A stretch of 64,000 nucleotides of DNA from Annulohypoxylon bovei var. microspora. Taxonomy: Eukaryota; Ascomycota; Sordariomycetes; Xylariales; Hypoxylaceae. The notes beneath the pieces are model-generated. The model saw only the letters and a list, made by a program, of their open reading frames with translations, made no database searches and was not told where the DNA came from. Position 1 is the stretch's first letter; each line of letters begins with the position of its first letter. Positions 58,293 through 64,000 of the stretch are shown here, in pieces. The position numbers and the translations under genes were made by a program. The stretch is from contig MU405302.1 of the NCBI GenBank assembly GCA_022836615.1, positions 90,716-154,715 of the forward strand, written 5' to 3'.

Positions 58293-61200
58293 CTTCGTTT
58301 TTAAACGCATTTTTTCCTTTATTAACCACCTATTATATTAACCCGTCAACCGCGCATAACATTTAATTTAAGTTTCTTTTAATTTTAATATTTATTTAAT
58401 TAAGTTTTTATTATTTATTTTAATTATTATTAAAAAATTATCTTTAATAAAATCTTTAATAATAATAAAATTTTAATTAACGTTAACCTTTAAATGATTA
58501 TGCTTATCGTTTTGGAAAAAATACGTTAAATCTTTAATCGAAAAGTAATAATTATTATATATGCCTTTAAATTTATTTAATATCGATCGGCAATTAAAGA
58601 AAAGTTATATTTTAATATGCTTTTTAATATTAAACGATTTAAAACGTTTTTCATAATAACGGTAAAAAACTACGTTAAAATATTTATATAATTAAATTAA
58701 TAACCTTTGCATACGTTAATAATCTTTAATTAAATTAATTATATATTTTTTAATTAAATTATTTTACCGGATTTTAACGTATAAAAGGAAAGTTTATGAA
58801 ATATGCTGCTTAATAATAAATGAATAATAATTCGATTAAAGATTAATAAGCTTTTAAAAAAATAATTTTAAAATCTTTTAACGGACGTAACGCCTTATAA
58901 TAACACCTTTAAAAGTATTAAAAAACATACATTTTAACATTTAATAAACGTTATTAACCATTTAATCGAAGCATTTAAAAAGATTAATACTTATAATAAA
59001 ATGTTTAATCCTTAACTTTATTATTTTCAAAACATTATTTTCAATCCATAACGCTTAAATACCTTTGAAATCAATGTTTATAAAATACATAATTAACTTA
59101 AACGAGAAATAAGGTTTTGGAATAACGTTATATATTAAAGCTTTAATTTTTTTAAAATAATAACGACTTTCTTTTCATTTAAAACCATAATTAACTTTTA
59201 TTATAATGTTATTATTAACCTTTTATTTAAAATATTAATCAACTTTTTTTTTAACGTTATAATCATTATTTTTTTTAAGAATTTATTTAATTTGGTTATT
59301 ATTAATTATTAATGACTTAGGTTCTTTAAAAAATTTAACGATTGTTATATGGTCAAGCTTTATAATAAACGATTTAAAAAAAAAAACAATTTACCTTATA
59401 ATGACCATTTTAATTAAATAAATTAATCGGTTACTTTCATTTTTATTAAAATTACGTATTTTAAATGGAAACATTTTAATTAATCGAGAATTTTAAACTT
59501 AAAAAATTATATAAGTTAATTAATAATAAGGGATAAAAAATAAAAAAAATAAAAGAAAAGATTTATCGAAAAAATAAAAGAAAATAATGAATTTTATACC
59601 AACGATTATTATTAAAAGTTCACACACTAAAATGCTTACTAAATCGAGAATATAACAACATAATTAATTAAATTTAATTTAAACCTTATTATATGCTTAA
59701 ATTTTTTAAAAATATTAAATTATTTTTACAAAAAACCATATAACCGCGATTTTTTTTTTTTTAAAATAACTTTTAAAACTTTCTTAATTACATTATTTTT
59801 TCTTAATTATATTAAATTTATATTTATTACCTTAATTAATTAACCTTTATACGCCATTTACGTATAACCTTAAAAATGAACATTATAACCACTTCATTTA
59901 AAAAAAATTATAAAAACTTAAACCTTAATTAATTAAAGTTTTTAAGAAATATCCACGGTAATACTTAATAAAATACCCCGGATCGCAAGTTAACCTTAAA
60001 GCTTATATTTAATAATTTAAATTTCGATGATTAAATAACGACGAAATAATTAATTAAAATCCCACTGTTTTTTAATATTTAAAAAAAAAAATGGGAAACC
60101 TACTTAACCTTTAAATTAATTAAAGTTATATACAAGTTTTATAATAATTAATATTTATCGTTTTTAAAAATTAAAATTATTTAAAAGCTTTCATTAAATG
60201 GTATTAATTAATTAACTTATAAAAAAAATATCCCTTAAATCTTATAAAACGCCGCCTTTAAAGCTTTCGGTTCGACCATTATTACGAACATTAAAAAACT
60301 TAAGATTACCCATATTATTTTAACAATATACGTGGATGTTTTTAACGATTAATATGTTAAAACGAATAACTTTAAAGCCCCACATTAAGTATTAATAATT
60401 TAAAACCTAAATAACGGTACCATTTATATAATTAATTTATTATTAAACCGTTAAGATTTTAAGATAAATTATATTTAAAATTAAATGATTCATGCTTAAA
60501 ATACTTTAAACCTTTAATAAAAGATCTTAAAAAAAAAAATCGAAACGATTTAATTTAACGAAGTTAAATAATAAAATGGATGGATTTACGGTTATTAAGT
60601 TTTGTATATAATTCATTTAATCGTTAATAAATTAATTATTCTTACGAATTACTTATAAAAAAGATTCCTTAAAAATTGCTTAATTACTTTTTATTTAACC
60701 TTCGTTAATTTAATTAATATATTAATAAAAAGCCTTAAAAATAATAATGTTTTTAAAAACGTAAATTAATTAATAACAAATATTAATTAACTTTTTAAAC
60801 TTATTAAATCGCCCTTTAAGAAGGTTAAAAGGGTAAAAAAGGAAAAAAAAACCAAAACGTTTAAATACCTTAAATAAAATAAAAAAGGGAAAAAAAAAGA
60901 AAAAAATGTTATTAAAAATTACCTTAACTTAATCCTTTTAATTATAATACATAACTTATACTTTAGGAATAAAAGAAATGCTTTGGAAATAAAAAACTTA
61001 ATTATATTTTATACTTAAATAAAAAACAATTAAAATGAATTAAATAATCGGTTATAACCAAGCTTTTTTATCGGTTAAATAACCTGGAATAATTATAAAA
61101 CGCGGGTATAACGTTTAAAAATTAATTGATAAACCATAAAAATAAACCCCATCGAAGCTTGAAAATACTTAGTAAAGAAACGACACGAATAAAGTAATAT

Positions 61201-61415
61201 TAAAAAACTTTTCATATTAAATGATTATAACCGTTTAATTATTTAATAATATATACGGGATATATTACGTTAATAATAATCAAGGAATTAAAGAAGTTTA
61301 AACTAAAATATACGTTGTTTTTTTTTCTTTTCTTTCGTTTAATACTTATAATTATCGTTTTTTTTTTTATATCGGAATTATTTATTAAAAATAATTAACG
61401 TAATTTTTAAGGAGG

Positions 61416-61714
61416 ATTAAATTAAAATGTAAAAGTCTTGGTTTCGTTTCTTAGTTTTAAGTTTAATTAATTTTCATTTAAGTAATTATCTTTTTAATTC
61501 GTTATATATGGAGTTATATACGATTATTACTCACTTAATACACCTTTATTCGACCTTTTAATATATCGTTTTTTAACCTTATTTTATGTAATTATTTATT
61601 ATTTATTATCTTAATTAACAATCCCTTTTACATTTTAAACTTAAAAAAAATATATTTAAGTCCTTTTAAGAACTTCCAATGCCTTTTTTATAAGAACCTC
61701 TTAATTTTAATTTA
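61416..61714 (+). repeat. right LTR of copy B
   Basis: Starts directly after the AAGGAGG purine tract with ATTAAATTAAAATGTAAAAG and contains GTCTTGGTTTCG and CTTCCAATGCC blocks shared with the other LTRs. Confidence 0.82.
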
Positions 61715-63864
61715 ATATATAAACTTTTAAATATATTATTATAAATAAGCATTTATATTATCCATTATATAAATATTTAACTTAAAATTAATTAACCTTA
61801 ATAATTCGTTATTAAAGCTGGTAAAATTAAAAAAAATAACTTGGTTTTTATTAAATATAAAAACCGGCCGGAACTTTTACATTTTAATAATATTATTTAT
61901 TTTTAATAATTAATTTATTATAATTAATATATTAAACCCTTCATATTACAACCTTAGGTTAAACCGTAAATCTTTTTATATAACTTAAAATATAAATTTT
62001 ACAAGTTATAATTCGAGGATTTTTACCAGGTAAAAATAATGTTTTACCACTTATTTCGGAAATCGATAAATAATATTATAATGGTTAACGGCGTATAACA
62101 CGAAATGTACGTTAATATATACGTAATTTATTAATTATATTATAAAATTATTTATAATTTCGATTATTTTTAAATATATAAAGCTTTAATTAATTACAAT
62201 GAATTTTAAAATGAAGATATTTTAACTTTTAAAATTCATAACTTTTAAAATAAGTTTATAAATCTTTAATTAAAAGGTTAATAAAATAACTTAAAATAAG
62301 AAATTTTTAATTAACGTTTAATAAACCTTGTATTTAATTAAAGTTTTTATATCGGTAAATATTTAAGGATTAATAATAATATAAATTATTAAATTAATTT
62401 AAAGGCCGGGTTTATAACTTCGAATATTTAAGTTAACGATATTCCTTTTAAAATTAAAAATATTTTAAATTTAAAACAACGTTAATTTTATAATTTATTT
62501 ATAAATTATTATTATTAAATTTTAAATAATTAAAATCCCACACCTTTTTTAATAAACGTAAATAACGTTAATAATAATAATAAATTATATATATTAAACA
62601 TTTTTTCCCGACATTTATAATAAATAATAATTAAATGTAATTACCTTAATTTAATATTTTAAACCGTTTTCATTAATATTATAATTAATTTAATTAATAA
62701 TTATACTTTTTATATAACGTTATATTTTTTAATTAAAAATAATTTAAACCTTTTTTTAAATTCGGCTTTAAGTTATATATAAATTAATTTTACCGGCGTA
62801 TAATATTTTTTCGTCGACGAAAAGTTTATAATTAACTTTAAAATATTAACGTAAATTAACTTTTAATTAAATAAAATATTTTTTAAATTAAAAAGTTAAC
62901 TAATGAATAATTATAATTATGTTTTATTAAATAATTTTTATTAATTACTTTTTGTTTTTAATAAAGTTTTCTTTTATTTTAATAAATTAATTAATTTTAT
63001 TAAAATAAATAATTATAATATTTATATATCCTTTAATTAAATAATTCGTTTAAATATTATAATATATTAATAAAAATTTAAATAAAAATAATTTCGAGTT
63101 ATTTTAAAAGTTATTCGCGATATAATTATTATAAAAGTTAAATAAAAGTTATTAAATATTTATATATATATTAATTTATTTATAAATAAAATTACCGGCT
63201 TTAACGATATTTTTTAAATGTTTTTTATTAATTAAGTTATAAATAATTATAATTATAAGTATTTTATATTTTTTGGTCGGCTTGTATTATCCGTTAAAAC
63301 CATCGGTTATAACATAAATTAAAACTTTATTTTCTTTTAAAAAGCCGGTAATTTAAAACTCCGTTTCTTTATTACTTTTAAGGCTTGGTATATATTTATA
63401 AAAAATATTTAAATAAATAAAAGTCTTATTAACAACGCTTTTAATACGATATAAAATTTAATTTAATAATTAAATAAAAATTATTAATTTATACTTTTTT
63501 TTATTATTTTTATTACTTTTAATTAATATATTAATCCCATTTTATATTATATAAAAAATAATTAATTTATTATATTCATATTTTAATTTATACGTAATTA
63601 TATTATAAAAAATCGTTTTTATAATCGTATATAATTTCCTTTAATATTAATTTATATAATTATTATTCATAAATTTTAAAATATAACGTATAATTAAATA
63701 ATTATTAATATATTTTATAAGGAATTTACTTTAAATCTTATATATATTATCATTTCGAAAATTAAATCTTTAAACGATTTATTATTTAACGTCTTTTTTA
63801 ATTTAAAAAAATTATAATATAAATAAGGTTTAAACGTTATTTAATAACGTTAAAATTAAATATT
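61715..63864. other. decayed repeat DNA right of copy B
   Basis: Older AT-rich sequence. Around 61860-61895 the minus strand reads TTAAAATGTAAAAGTTCCGG, matching the LTR start, so a fragment of an inverted third LTR is possible. No other feature. Confidence 0.45.
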
Positions 63865-64000
63865 ATGCCCCGAATTTATGAGGGGTTATTGTCTCGGGGT
63901 TTTTGAACTAAATAATTAATATATTATTAGAAAATATAATAGGAACGCAGGTGGTCCGAGCGTAATTGGTACATGTTTCGCCATACAAATCCCCATACAA
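63865..64000. other. return to normal base composition
   Basis: Composition rises abruptly after GCCCCGAATTTATGAGGGG; the last 136 bases contain ordinary GC content but no gene that can be called at the edge. Confidence 0.5.

Larger units (their letters stand above)
54683..61714 (+). mobile_element. LTR retrotransposon copy B (RIP-inactivated)
   Basis: About 7.03 kb and the same family and orientation as copy A: left LTR 54683-54981, primer binding site from about 54982, body, purine tract AAGGAGG (61409-61415), right LTR 61416-61714. Body blocks occur in the same order and nearly the same spacing as in copy A (B lies about 7.9 kb to the right throughout). Differences are mostly transitions in both directions, so each copy was mutated separately from a shared sequence. 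No coding frame survives. Confidence 0.87.
43500..63864. other. AT-rich, RIP-mutated repeat isochore
   Basis: About 20.4 kb dominated by TTAATTAA-like sequence with no ORF of 60 codons in any frame. Remaining C is often in CpG (ACGTT, TCGTT) while CpA is depleted and TpA abundant, the pattern left by RIP acting on CpA. Where two copies of a repeat can be compared (the LTRs) they differ almost only by C/T and G/A transitions. Both edges are sharp (about 43.5 and 63.86 kb). Inside are two LTR retrotransposons (below) in older decayed sequence. Confidence 0.95.

Noticed and set aside
43561..63864. Possibility that the AT-rich block is mitochondrial or centromeric DNA
   Set aside because: No mitochondrial genes or rRNA are seen and there are LTR pairs with transition-biased differences, so RIP-mutated repeats explain it. 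A centromere remains possible but nothing in the window shows it.
63940..64000. GGTGGTCCGAGCGTAATTGGTA considered as a tRNA start
   Set aside because: It resembles a D-arm segment, but no acceptor, anticodon or T arm can be paired before the window ends.

Overview
This window is a piece of a filamentous ascomycete chromosome, most likely from the Sordariomycetes. The evidence is short genes with many 46-170 bp spliceosomal introns (GT donors, CTAAC-like branch sites, AG acceptors), typical Pezizomycotina genes (2EXR-domain protein, fungal GFA protein, highly reducing PKS), and a 20-kb AT-rich block whose repeats have decayed by C-to-T and G-to-A transitions, the mark of repeat-induced point mutation (RIP). 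I cannot name the species. Start, stop and splice positions below were worked out by reading frames and splice consensus by eye. Gene models therefore have joined exons, and the introns are listed in the text.

Layout. 1-490: 3' end of TAF11 (TFIID). 1348-1436: intron-containing tRNA-Thr(UGU). 2636-3441: small four-helix membrane protein. 5458-6900 (-): 2EXR-domain protein. 9227-9575: short spliced Cys-rich protein. 10201-11565: putative amidoligase. 12079-12639: Cys-rich unknown. 12720-14597 (-): vacuolar carboxypeptidase S (M20). 14598-18436: gene-poor, with a 387-bp inverted-repeat element. 18437-27020: one complete 14-exon highly reducing polyketide synthase (2601 aa, KS-AT-DH-MT-ER-KR-ACP), with no recognisable tailoring genes nearby. 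27184-27999 (-): CutC family protein, convergent with the PKS. 28348-29297: 950-bp foldback transposon with a 9-bp target duplication. 29977-31481 (-): Myb/SANT-like fungal protein.

From 33.3 to 43.1 kb lies a housekeeping block: GEP4 (cardiolipin synthesis), a second foldback element, ORC2 (replication origin), a GFA-domain protein, a 117-aa small membrane protein, RFC4 (clamp loader) and ArgJ (mitochondrial ornithine acetyltransferase). ORC2 and RFC4 both serve DNA replication; the other genes belong to unrelated pathways.

From about 43.5 to 63.86 kb is an AT-rich, RIP-mutated isochore with no ORF of 60 codons. It holds two same-orientation copies (about 7.08 and 7.03 kb) of one LTR retrotransposon, each with four recognisable parts: left LTR, tRNA-complementary primer binding site, decayed body and right LTR. 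The last 136 bp return to ordinary composition.

Most interesting points: degenerate DH and ER motifs in an otherwise full HR-PKS; three non-autonomous inverted-repeat elements, two of them built from short tandem arrays; and a primer binding site whose complementarity to a tRNA appears to run well beyond the usual 18 nt.
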